Shown here in pieces: positions 12,942-23,800 of a stretch of DNA of 64,000 bases. The translations under genes and the position numbers were made by a program. Source of the stretch: Seriola aureovittata (lineage: Eukaryota; Chordata; Actinopteri; Carangiformes; Carangidae). The notes under the pieces were generated by a model. It was not told the DNA's origin, searched no databases, and saw nothing but the letters and a program-made list of their open reading frames with translations. Numbering within the stretch: the stretch's first letter is position 1; each line of letters begins with the position of its first letter. Where the stretch lies: positions 14,646,992-14,710,991 of the forward strand of contig NC_079375.1 of the NCBI RefSeq assembly GCF_021018895.1. The letters run 5' to 3'.

Positions 12942-13135
12942 ACCGGCTAAAACGGAGTAGCATGTTTTAAACTATAGTAGATGATTTACTGCTTTGTGGT
13001 AGGATGTTGTGTGGGATAGGCATCAGTACATGACAAAGACACTGCTGAGATGACAACTTTAAAACTTGTTGAAAAGGCATCTGAGAAGCTCTTTGTAAAA
13101 TTATTCTGGAACTACAATTAAACTAAAATGTATTT

Positions 13136-13145
13136 AATAAATAAA
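13136..13145 (+). terminator. hes6: hes6 polyadenylation signals (overlapping)
   Basis: Two overlapping AATAAA hexamers about 195 nt after the hes6 stop codon; another AATAAA lies at 13434-13439. Short and long 3' UTR forms are both possible. Confidence 0.55.
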
Positions 13146-14314
13146 GTATGTAATTAAATCTGTTTTGCAGAGGTCAGTGACCTTTAGGGTCTTCATTTGG
13201 AAGTGTATTGGCTTTGTATAGGCCTGCCTTCAGTGAAGGGAGTAAATGCATATGTAAATATTTACTTGTTGGATATGACTGGGCTGTATAAAGGATAGCT
13301 GTCCCGTTAGAAATGCATTTTTAGCTGTGTGTAAATTATTTCTTATTTAGGATGTCTTTAACTTTGTATTTATACATGTCAAATGGCTGTTGGTAGACTA
13401 CCTCATCTGGTTTCCCTACGTTTCAACATTTTAATAAATATCTTTTGGACAAGTTACTTGTTTTAAATTAGATTTTTTTCAGCAGCTTCATAAAAGACAC
13501 ATTTCACACACAACGATCCCACTAACCACCCACCCACAGCTGTTTTCAACATGTTAGTTATTACTCTGCAATTGTGGGCCATTTGTGTGCACTCTCTCTC
13601 CAAGATCCCTCAGCACATCGTAGACATTTGTGAGGTGTGAAATGAGTAATCCACTCTCTCCTTATATAGGCCTAGCTGAGGATTTGGCAAATGGGTTTTA
13701 TAACTTCAGCTTTTCATGGTAGAGATTTAAAAATAACTTGGGCACAAATAACTTGCGCAGTAATGACTCTGGGCTCTTCAGTAACAAAGCCACCACAGTT
13801 TTTTTTTTTTATCAGTTTTACATTATATGGTACTTTATTATACTGTATATGGGGCTTTCATGCAGGAGAATAAAACTATGTAGTAATTTGCCAAATAGTG
13901 AAATGTAAAATGTATTAATTTACCAATATTCAAAAGTCTGTTCATACCATTTTATACCGGCAGGAGAATGGCATCAACAGACCCATGCTGATTCAAAGAG
14001 ACACTTTGAAAGCCTGTGTCTGCGTCTCAGACGTGACCTGTGTGGTCCTGGTGAGAGCCACAGACAGGGCTCTGCCTCTCCACCATCAGCTCCTACAGCT
14101 ACAAATGAATACGAAAAGACAGCAATCCTGAACAATCCGTCTATAGTCAAATGTCTCGTCTGGTGTTCCTGTGATGTCCACTCCAAGTGTCATTTTTTAC
14201 ACTTAAAACACATCCACTGAGAGGGATCTTTGGTGAAATGACAAGAAAATGATTAATACAGTGAGCGTGCGGTTATTTGTAGAATATTTCTCTTGACTGA
14301 TGTGACACATTTCC

Positions 14315-14885
14315 AGCACTGGGAAGTAACTAAGTACATAAGTGCTGCAATAAAGTACAATTTTAAGGTACTTGTACTATGTGTGTATGTTATGCTTCTT
14401 TAAACTTACACCCCACTACATTTCAGGTATAAATATACTGGAGTTCTTTCACCCACTGCATTTATCTGACAGTTAAAGTTCCTAGTTACTTTGCAGATTA
14501 AGACTGTGCTAACAAAACATACATGATCCATTTATAAAATGATACATCAGAGATTAAACTGTAACTTTAAAACAAAAACAACTCTGCCTCGACTAGCTAT
14601 TGCATTTTGCTATTTGTATTTCACATGATTATTTCCATTTTATACTGCTTGATAGTTCTACTTAACTACATTTCAGAGGGAAACATTTTTTTGAGATTTT
14701 TCAGATTGAGACTTTTGTGGATACAAACTGCTGCTTACAAGTCAACATATCAATAATATCAATCAAATATAAAATATAACTATAATATAATGTAAACTTT
14801 GTGACATGATGCTCAATGGAAGGGTATTATTTTTACATTGTGGTAGTGATACTTTTAAATAAATAAATGCTTTACTCCAGCTGGC
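14315..14885 (+). repeat. Fish interspersed repeat
   Basis: Contains blocks that I recognise from a very common teleost dispersed repeat: AAGTAACTAAGTACATAAGT, then GGTACTTGTACT, CCACTACATTTCAG, TTATCTGACAGTTAAAG and CTAGTTACTTTGCAGATTA. It is diverged and non-coding. Its transposon class is not determined here. Confidence 0.6.
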
Positions 14886-14989
14886 AAGCTCCTAACTGTT
14901 AAACTCCTACGAGGATTTTTAGAAATCACCATGTTAACCCAGGATGATGAACTTGATTCAGATGCGTGTCTGTGAGGTGACTAGACCGG

Positions 14990-15190
14990 ATTTGCAGGGT
15001 TCCTAGAGGTGTAAATGGCCGCTGCAGGAGGGCAGATTGTAAAGCTTCGCACCTCGGACTCAATTTGGAACAAGTATGAAGGTGTGAACGGGGGGTCGCT
15101 TTGATCAGGCCTGCTCAGCCGTGGAGCTGATCGTCTGTCGGTGTACAGCCCAGCTATTGTTTCAGTGGTCGGACAGACATTTCCATCAAG
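14990..15190. other. GC-richer unexplained block near per2 3' side
   Basis: A stretch of clearly higher GC and CpG content than its AT-rich flanks, starting near TAAATGGCCGCTGCAGG and ending near GGTCGGACAGACATTTCC. No long open frame, splice-bounded exon or repeat family is recognised. It may be a conserved noncoding element lying between hes6 and per2. Confidence 0.25.
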
Positions 15191-15633
15191 AAGGTGAATG
15201 TCATGACTTTAGGATAGAGAACAAATAACCTGAGTATCTCTTTAAACATTACACCTACCTTCCTCATTTAAAAATGCATTGTGGTGGCTGTTATTATATT
15301 CTTATGTTTCCCCAGAGGCTTTTCTTTTTAGACTTAAGCAAAACAATATAACGAGTACTTCCATTTTTTTGAGCTGATGCAACATTGTGATGTTGGTGTT
15401 CATGCCTCCACACTGTTTGTCAAGCATCGATCTGCTGCAAATAGGCAATAGTTTATTAAGTCGTTCACACTCATTAGCAGGTCATCGGCCTTAAACAGCT
15501 GCGATCTCAAATCACTAGTATTTGTCCAGTGTAACGTGTCGCTGACCTGTCAAACGTCAAAGTGAGAGAAAGAAACTTTTTTTTATCCAAACATTACACA
15601 ACGCACTTCACTTCGCTGTAAATTAGACAATAT

Positions 15634-15639
15634 TTTATT
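15634..15639 (-). terminator. per2: Candidate distal per2 polyadenylation signal
   Basis: TTTATT on the plus strand, AATAAA on the minus strand, about 2.0 kb after the per2 stop codon. Use of this site would give a long AT-rich 3' UTR. A second AATAAA overlaps the stop codon itself (17620-17625). Confidence 0.35.
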
Positions 15640-17621
15640 TTGAGAAAATTTAACAGAAAAATCTCCATTGAAAATAAACGGGAATAAAATACAAATGAAA
15701 AAAAAAAGTAAAAGGTGCATTCTTGTCAGTGTCTGTTCAAATAACAGAAAGACAAATGACAAAATCAAGAAATATTCAAGTCGCTGAGAAAGAGCAGTTT
15801 CCTCTCAAATGAGAACATACGCTTCAAAGTGAAAGAGAGCTCTCCACACAGTAACCTGACATCTGTCTGAGCTGCTTTATACCCGTGCAATAACCCTAAA
15901 CTGACTTCTGAAGCTACCACACGTTTGTTCTGAACGGTAATGAGCTCCAGTCGCTTCCACAGGATGCTCTTCTCCATATTTATGAGGGGCAACATCAGAC
16001 CAGTTCAAGTGTCATGTGGCACACTTTTAAAACTGGGGAAAACATCCATATTTTCTCCATTTTATATTCAACACCCACCATTAACAGCATACTACGCTCG
16101 TATTTTCTAGTCCATGGTGGGAATTGTCCTACTATTGACACAACTCACATTTTTAAAATAGTATTTACAGTAAATATTCAGAATCTTGGTCCTACTTGCT
16201 TTTTAAGATGGATTTTCCATTACAACTTAAAAACACATAAATCTGTTTGTACAGAGACAAGTATTGTATGTAAAAATACATCTGCTCAGAGTCAAAGACT
16301 GCTACAAACATTCACACAAGCACTGAAATCAGCTGCTTCTTTAAATGAGAGGCATCTGCAAAATAAGTCACCGTTTCATAGCTGATACAGAAACAAATGC
16401 CACGTCTAGTGAGAAACCGATGAATGAAATTATGCAAAAAGAGTGAACACTTAAAGCTGCATTACAGGATGCTCCAAATGTCAGAGAGAGGGCATATTTA
16501 AATATTAAATGTTATGTCACTTAATGTTTAAATTTTCTATCAGAAATTATAACATGATGGGATGGTGAATGCATGGAGCTTATAGTATGTGTTGCACCTG
16601 ATTGTCTTTTTCTGTGTTTTCACCAGTCTAAAATGTTTTCACCACCTCCATCGTGATCACGGATCAGTAACTTTACATAAGTCAAATGTGATAACAAATA
16701 TAATACATTGCATAAATAATACTTGTGATACTTCAAGTATGTGCTAATAATACATTTGCCTAAGCAAATAGAGTTTCTTTGAATTGTAATTTTAGCACTT
16801 TTGCTCAAGTTAGGATCAGAGTACGCCTTCCAACCCTGGTGAGGATGGAGGAGGTGAAAAGCTTCAGACACTGTCGGTGAGTTCGTGCCTGCTCACTGAC
16901 GATACTGTACGCAACGCCAGAAACGAATTGGACCAAATGAAGCAGACACAGAGATGTCTCATTCCTGTTTTCGTCTTCTTCCAGTGCAGCCCATAAAGTG
17001 CACTTGTGCGTTCATTTGTTGCTCAATGGGTATGTATGACAGGTGTGACTGAAACTAACTTAAAAACTCTCCAACTGTTTTCGCCGCAAGCTGACGTAGC
17101 ACAGTGTTTTTGTAACTGAGGAAATGACATCACAAAATGCTGAAATCAATCAAGTGAAGAACAGTTGGTACACCACTGAGCCACATCCCGATGGCCGGTG
17201 TTTCTTTGACCTCTACTGTGCTGTGTACTGTAGGACATATTGTATTTCCCGTATTCGGCTCTACGTGTCCTAATCAGTGCATAAAACTCAACAAATGACG
17301 AATGAAAGAACATAGAGCCCAACAAGCCCTGCTAGCACCAAAAATCCTGCCTGGTGCAGCTTATAAGTACTTTAAAATAAAATAAAATATATTCACATTA
17401 TACAAAGGTCTTGACTGTTTGAGCCAGTTTCCCCGGCATCTTACCAGGTACAACTCATCAAACCGCAAGACAAAAACAGTAATGAAGATTTTTTTGTGAA
17501 GAGCAAAGGCCTTGCTGGTTGCTTTTTGCAAAGTAGGTCCCTCTACAAAAGTTGCTCTTCACAGTCATGCAGAACAAGAGGCTGACAGGTAATGAAAGTC
17601 ACTCTGAAAATCTTGAGCCGT

Positions 17622-17834
17622 TTATTGTCTGGCTGGTTGTGTCTGAGAGCTGGAGCCAGGAGAAGGGTTGTGGCAGGAAATGATGACTGTGTTCGAAGGT
17701 TCTTCTCTGGGCCTCCGCTGGCAGCTGACCTCCCGCGTCTCTGTATCACCGATGTCCAGATCTGGCTGATACTCTGCCACAGCCGCCTCCACCGCCGCTA
17801 CTGCCCCTGAGGCGCTCTCACAGCAGGAGCATGC
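17622..17834 (-). CDS. per2: per2 last coding exon, CRY-binding C-terminus
   Basis: Begins after a TTAACAG acceptor in phase 0 and encodes 70 residues before TAA. It starts ACSCCE, which aligns with ECVYCE of human PER2, where two cysteines take part in a zinc-stabilised contact with CRY1. Here there are three cysteines (1409, 1411, 1412). The remainder (Gln/Pro/Ser-rich) shows little similarity to the human tail. The stop codon overlaps an AATAAA. Confidence 0.88.
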   Translation of the reverse strand, partial: ACSCCESASGAVAAVEAAVAEYQPDLDIGDTETREVSCQRRPREEPSNTVIISCHNPSPGSSSQTQPARQ

Positions 17835-20800
17835 CTGTTAACCACAGACAGGTTTAAATGAGGCATCAAAGTGAGAAGAAAAACATAGAAAAACAGGGTG
17901 GGTGCACAACTTGAACGTTTGATGTTCTTTTAAGAAACATCTCTAGACCAAGACAAACAACCAGACACAGCATACCAAGTTATACTCAAAACATGTAATT
18001 GGTGAACTAATATTTTTAGGGTGACTTTTTTGCATAACAGATAAAATACATAAGTGTCACAATCTTACAATATATTTTTCACAAATATATCCATAAAAAT
18101 GTGGAAGGCCTCTTTTTAAAAAGCAAGTCGAGCCCATGAAATCATTTTTCCCAAAATCCAATTTCCCAGCAACACAAATACAAAAAAACAAAAATACCGA
18201 TTTTGACATTCTTAAACAGTAGTTTCTTTTCCTACTCCATATATCTGACTCCAAATCTACATCAAGAAATAGATAGGTACTGATGTATTCAATATTTAAT
18301 AGAAATATCAAACAATGCTATCTTATCATCAAGCATATGAACTGTCATTCCTAAAAAGGATGGTGTTTTTAACAGACTGGAACTGAACTGAACTCTCGTT
18401 CTACCTTGATGTCTATGGCCTTGGGTAGACCTCCCTTCTTGATCCAGGGGTGGACCTCGATCAGCTCCTTCGTCTGCTCCTCTGAAAAGTGCGGCTGACT
18501 CTTCTGCAGCAGCCTCAGCTTCTCTCTGTCCTCTCTGAGCACTCTCTGGATGTCACTGCAGGTACAAGCAAACACACAAACAACCACACTCAATACACCA
18601 CCCAACAATCATATCTGACAAACCTTTATGAGGGCTGGGTTTGCAAATAAGTGGCTTGTATGATAAAGTTTCAACACTGGGAGATCACACTCCAGTGAGA
18701 ACAAAAAAAGGCTGAGTGTCTTGAGCTCTTTGTTCCTGCCTCTTCTTACAATGCTTTCTAAAAAAGAAATCATACACTGCTGATAACTGTCAGTCTCTTT
18801 CACCGTTTGGCTCGGCTTAACTACTGACTCTATGTTAACATAAGGGTGCCATCTAGTGGTTAAAAATTGTCACCTCAGCCATAGGGTTACAGTGTAAGAC
18901 GTGCAAACTGATTTCTCTTTCTATTTAGAGAAGTTGACCACAACAGAAAATCATGCGTGCTGTCTCTCACGCACAAACAAAACATTGCAACTGGAAGGAA
19001 ATACAAACAGTTGAACAAAACAAGCTGTTAACCCTCAGAATAACATGTATTCAGCCTATATATATAAAAACACACAAGTTGCTCATGAGAGACTGTGGGT
19101 ATATATTGCGCACTTGTAATATATTGTGTCCATTTGCAAGTATGAAAAACTGAACTTTGGCCAATGTCCATGGGCCTCCAGCTGTAACTTGGACATCTTC
19201 TGAGAGAAACTCATGTCCTCAAAGATGGACCTCAAAGGCCTTGTAGTTAATACTTACTAACTTATTTAGTATCATATCTCAGGAGACACTAAGGTCTCTA
19301 AGCTCTTGAGTCTTAGAAAAATTAAATCAGAGCCCTGGATTTCAATAACTTGATGGATAATTTTCCCAGAAACATGAGAAAATTTTTTTTCAGCTTTGTA
19401 ACAGTTTCTCAGTTATCAGTGTCTTGTTGTGTACAGTGTTCAGTAAGTTATTAGGGCAGGGAAGTTTCAGAGTGCTATTTAGTGACAAATGTTATGTAAC
19501 TTTTTGGTGTAGTCTGGTTTATGTTATTACTGATTAAGCTGGATTTCTCATCAAACCTCTCCTCTATATGCCAGTTACCTGTTAAGTGCGGTTTGTGGAA
19601 AATCAAGGAACAATGTGCGGTACAATTTCATCTCTTAAAAAAGTTTTCATTCTGCTATAGCAAGTTACTCTGTACAGATATGATGAGATCATGACACCTA
19701 TGTGTACCTATGAGCTTTCTGCTTCCTGGCTGCACACAGTTCCTCCATAGCCTATAAAGAATAAACCAGTCTATTACTGAGGAACACAGGACAGTTTGCC
19801 TGGATGCATGCTTACCCTTCCCCTTCCATAACAAACAGAAGGTTGATAAACTATCAAACAGTAGTGTCTACAGGGCCACTATCCTCCTCCTCATTGGCTA
19901 CGCTGCTATCCTCCGACTCACCGCGAGGGCAGCTGATAGGTCATCATGACCTTGTCATCAGTGTTGGCCGTGAGCAGCCACAGCGGGTCCCTCAGTACAT
20001 ACTTGATGAATTGGTCGCTCTGATCCATCTCCATGGGCCCTCCGTCGCTGCTGCTCAAGTGATCTTTGGCCTTCTGGCTGTTCTGAGACGAGTCCACGCT
20101 GCCAAAATATTTACTACTGTTGTTGCTTCCTGAGAACACCAAGACAGCAGAGTATTACAAGTTTGCTACAATGTTTTTCTTTACTACAAAAAGGTATCAG
20201 TAGTATCTTCAAAGGACAAAAACATGTCCTTAAAACTAGCACTGGCACATGATTTTGCTGAGCTTAGTCACAGCCTTGTCAAACTGTGCCACGGCTTATG
20301 TACGTAATTCTGTAAATATGGTATCTGTGGGTAGATCTAGTAAATTTCTGAATGCATTTCTGTACTTCTATCTGTTAGCATTGTGATATTAATAGCTAAC
20401 AATGGACCTTTCATCAATCAAAAGAAAAATAAAACTTATTACACACACTTATTCTGGGCTTCATATTAGTAAATCAGGGACTATAAACATGTTATTCAGC
20501 TAAAAATCAACAGAGAGACGACACAAAACTAGTAACTGAATATCAAAATGACAACGAAACTGATTCTACTTGTATTCAATTTGTACTGTTGATTAATCCC
20601 TGAGGATGTGTGAGGTTGACCTCATCTCATGTTATCCAAGAGATGTTAAAAGTTAAGTTCAGACCTGTTCCACTACCGGAGGTCCCGCTAGCTGATGTAC
20701 CACTGGCTGACGTCCTGCTCTTAGATGTCCTGCTGTTGGACGTCCCGCTGGCTGAGGTTCCACAGCCGTTGGACCCTGAGCCCATGGACCCCGAGGTCGC

Positions 20801-23800
20801 CGAGCCTGTACCTGAGCAGGAGTCCTCGTGGAGAATAATGTCCAACATGTCACTGGACAAAGAGTTGGCGTCGCTGTTGTTCCCATCGACACGTGAGCTT
20901 GCCTGCGAAAACAAAAACAATAAAGTGATAGCATTAAAGAGGAGCTTGACTTCATATCTCTGGCCAACACACTGTAGAGCTTGTACTTCTTCTGGTGCAT
21001 CTTTATAATACAGGCAGATGCAGCTGTGTTACATCTTGACTCTACGTTTTAAGACTCTACTAGGAGTATATTTCTCTCGAGAGTGTAGTGAATTTCACCA
21101 GGCACCTGGTACACAGTACCATACCACTAAGGTTGAGCTTAGTTAGAAACATGACAGTGATCCTGCTCCTTCTCCAGCTGATTTAAAGGAGGCGAAATTC
21201 ATTACATTAATAAGTAGGAGCATATACATTATATTTAGAAGTTGGGGAAATGATTAATGTTATTAACGTGTAACAGAAGATAATGGCAAACAACTTACTG
21301 TGTGCGTTCCTGGTCACATTTCGGTACAATACAATACAGAGAAACCAACATGACCCCACTGATGCTAAAATAGATTTCCACTGCTAATGTTATTGGTATG
21401 GTTCAAGCCTTGGAGGCCAAACATGCAAAATCATAGAGAGGATGTTCTGTATGTGTGCATGAAGTCATGCATACAGTACAGTACTGCTGTGTACTATAAT
21501 ACGGGTTTGGTTTTAACCTTTTTTTAAGCATCACTTGTTTTCCAGTTCATGTTACGTCTTTTTAAAGTTTCTCAGTCTCATGCTTTAAAAGCAATGCCAC
21601 GCGGTGGAATATGCTCTACTTGATAGACAAGAACAGTGCAGACTATAAATGTAAATCATAAGTCATGAAAAGGAAAAAAGAGAAATTGTTACAGATATAA
21701 CTGACATATGGAATCGGGGAGGAATGGGATTGGAGAAGTGTGGAGGTTTTCTGATGAGTTGCCTACCTCTTTGCTGTAAGCCCTCAGCCTAGAGCACACT
21801 TTATCCCAAGACAAACGCTCACAGACACAGGGCGTGCCCTCGCAATACAAGGGTCCAGGTGGACCAAGGAGACTGAGAGATGGCTAAAGGGTGTAAGGGA
21901 TAATAACATCATGTGTTAACACCCTGGGCCACATTTCATCTGAGGACTCTAGACTGACTTGACTTTACATATGGCATAGCAATACAACAGCAAAAAACTG
22001 CACTTTAATACGCTGAATAATGTGGAGGAATCACTGTGACAATGGCATTAAATCCCAAAAGGCTCAGAGACATGTGATTGAGTGTCTTAGAGGCCTAACT
22101 ATCGGGGGTCTAAACAACCCACAATGATACATTTCGGCGAGGCAGTGACATTTTATCCTGACAGTTTAAGAAGGTAACAGGTGAAGAAAAGGGAAAGAGA
22201 AAGAAGAAAGCAAACAAAAAGAGCTTTATTTCCTTGTTTACCTGCTTCAGCTCCCTCTCCTTGGCCTGGTTGCCAGTGGCTCCTTTCTCCCTTTCAGCCG
22301 TACTGGTCCCTTGTCCACCAGAGGGCAGCAGTATGCTGTCCTGCCTGTCCACAGACAACTCCAGCTCCAGCAGGTTGAGGGGTGAGCTGCAGCGAGACTG
22401 GAACAAAGGTGGGGATGCCTGACCTCCACCTCCTGCAGACTGTGGCGTTGAGGAGCGAGACTGGCCCTCCACGGGGGCCTTTGGGGTTTCCGAGGATGGA
22501 GGGAAGTAGTTTGATGGGGTCATGTAACCTGCTGGAGGAGCAAAGTGGTTTTGGGAGTTGAACTGATTCTGAACATCGAAGGAAAGTTGAGCTGTGAAGG
22601 TGCCCTGGCCTGGAAAGGCAGCCTGACCAAAAGGCTGTGTCTGGGTGGGGAAGCCCCCAGTCTGTGCGTGGTACACTGGCTGTGTTGGTGGAGGCCCGGG
22701 GGCCATTGGAGAGTACATGTAATTGGGCAGGACTAGAGCCACAATGGGGGTGACCATGGGGGCAGCGTATTGAGCAGGATGGATGGTTGGGGGGCAGGGA
22801 GGGGCTTGGGCGCCCTGGTTGTCCCCAAAGCCTGTTAGAGTGGCGTCTGTGCGGGTAGGTATGGAACTGGCTCTGGGGTAAACCGGGAGGGGGTAGCCTG
22901 GCATCACGGCGGGGTAGGCCATGGGAAAGGTGGACTGTGAGGTGTCTGAAGGAGACCAAGAGGTCGGGTTGAGGCCATGGTGTAAGAGAGGAGGCCTCGG
23001 TTGTTGTTGTCTGTGATGAGACACTGTGCTGTCCGAGGACTCGATCTGCCTCGCTCGCTTCGACTTGGTCTTCTTATTCCGCGTGCTTCGCCGCGTGGTG
23101 GGCTGTGCGCCCTGCTTGCAGAATCGAGCAGCGGGTGCAGCTAGAGGGCCGAGAAGAGCAAATTTTGTTTAGTGATTTGTGAATTTGACATTTGTCAGTA
23201 ACAAGCAAATATAAATTGACAATGAGAGAATATGAGGAAAACTCCAATTTATTAAAACTTTGGTCTTACTTTTTTAGAATTGCCCATCATTTCTAAAAGT
23301 TTTGAAAACACTGTAGTCATTAAAGTAATTTGTTACACCACAGCAACAAAGTCTGACGGGGAAAAAATACAAGTGGTAAACCAACAGTTGCCAGATTATG
23401 TACACTGATGGTTCCCAACCTGAGCCATTCATTGGGTCACGTGATATAGGAGATAATAGAGAGCATTGTTCTACTACACCAATTTGAATAAATTTTTTCA
23501 TGAAACTTTCTCTAATCTTTGCTTTTATTGTAAAATATGAATAGTTTACCTCGTTGGGCCCTTGGAAGGGTCAAACAATCTGGAAAGTTTAGTTTAGTTT
23601 GTTTTTCTCTTTTTTTGTTGGTAGACCTGCTCACAGCTACATTACACATGCAGACTGTGTGGAAAAGGGGTCATAAGCCAAAAAAGGTGGAAAGCGATAA
23701 TCAAAACCAGTCATCTGGAGATAAGACTGAAAGGTCGATAGTAATCCCTCATTGTACAAGAAAACAGTGACCACACAACTATGGCAAGCATGAGAGGTCA

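Noticed and set aside
20610..21008. 132-codon plus-strand frame with [11 protein letters not shown] repeats
   Set aside because: Antisense of the Ser/Gly/Thr repeat in the per2 exon 20902-20665.
22294..22959. 221-codon minus-strand frame
   Set aside because: Alternative frame of the GC-rich Pro-rich per2 exon 23140-22242, which is supported by conserved motifs.
23438..23443. CACGTG E-box inside per2 intron
   Set aside because: It lies within a dispersed fish repeat and has no nearby D-box or promoter features.
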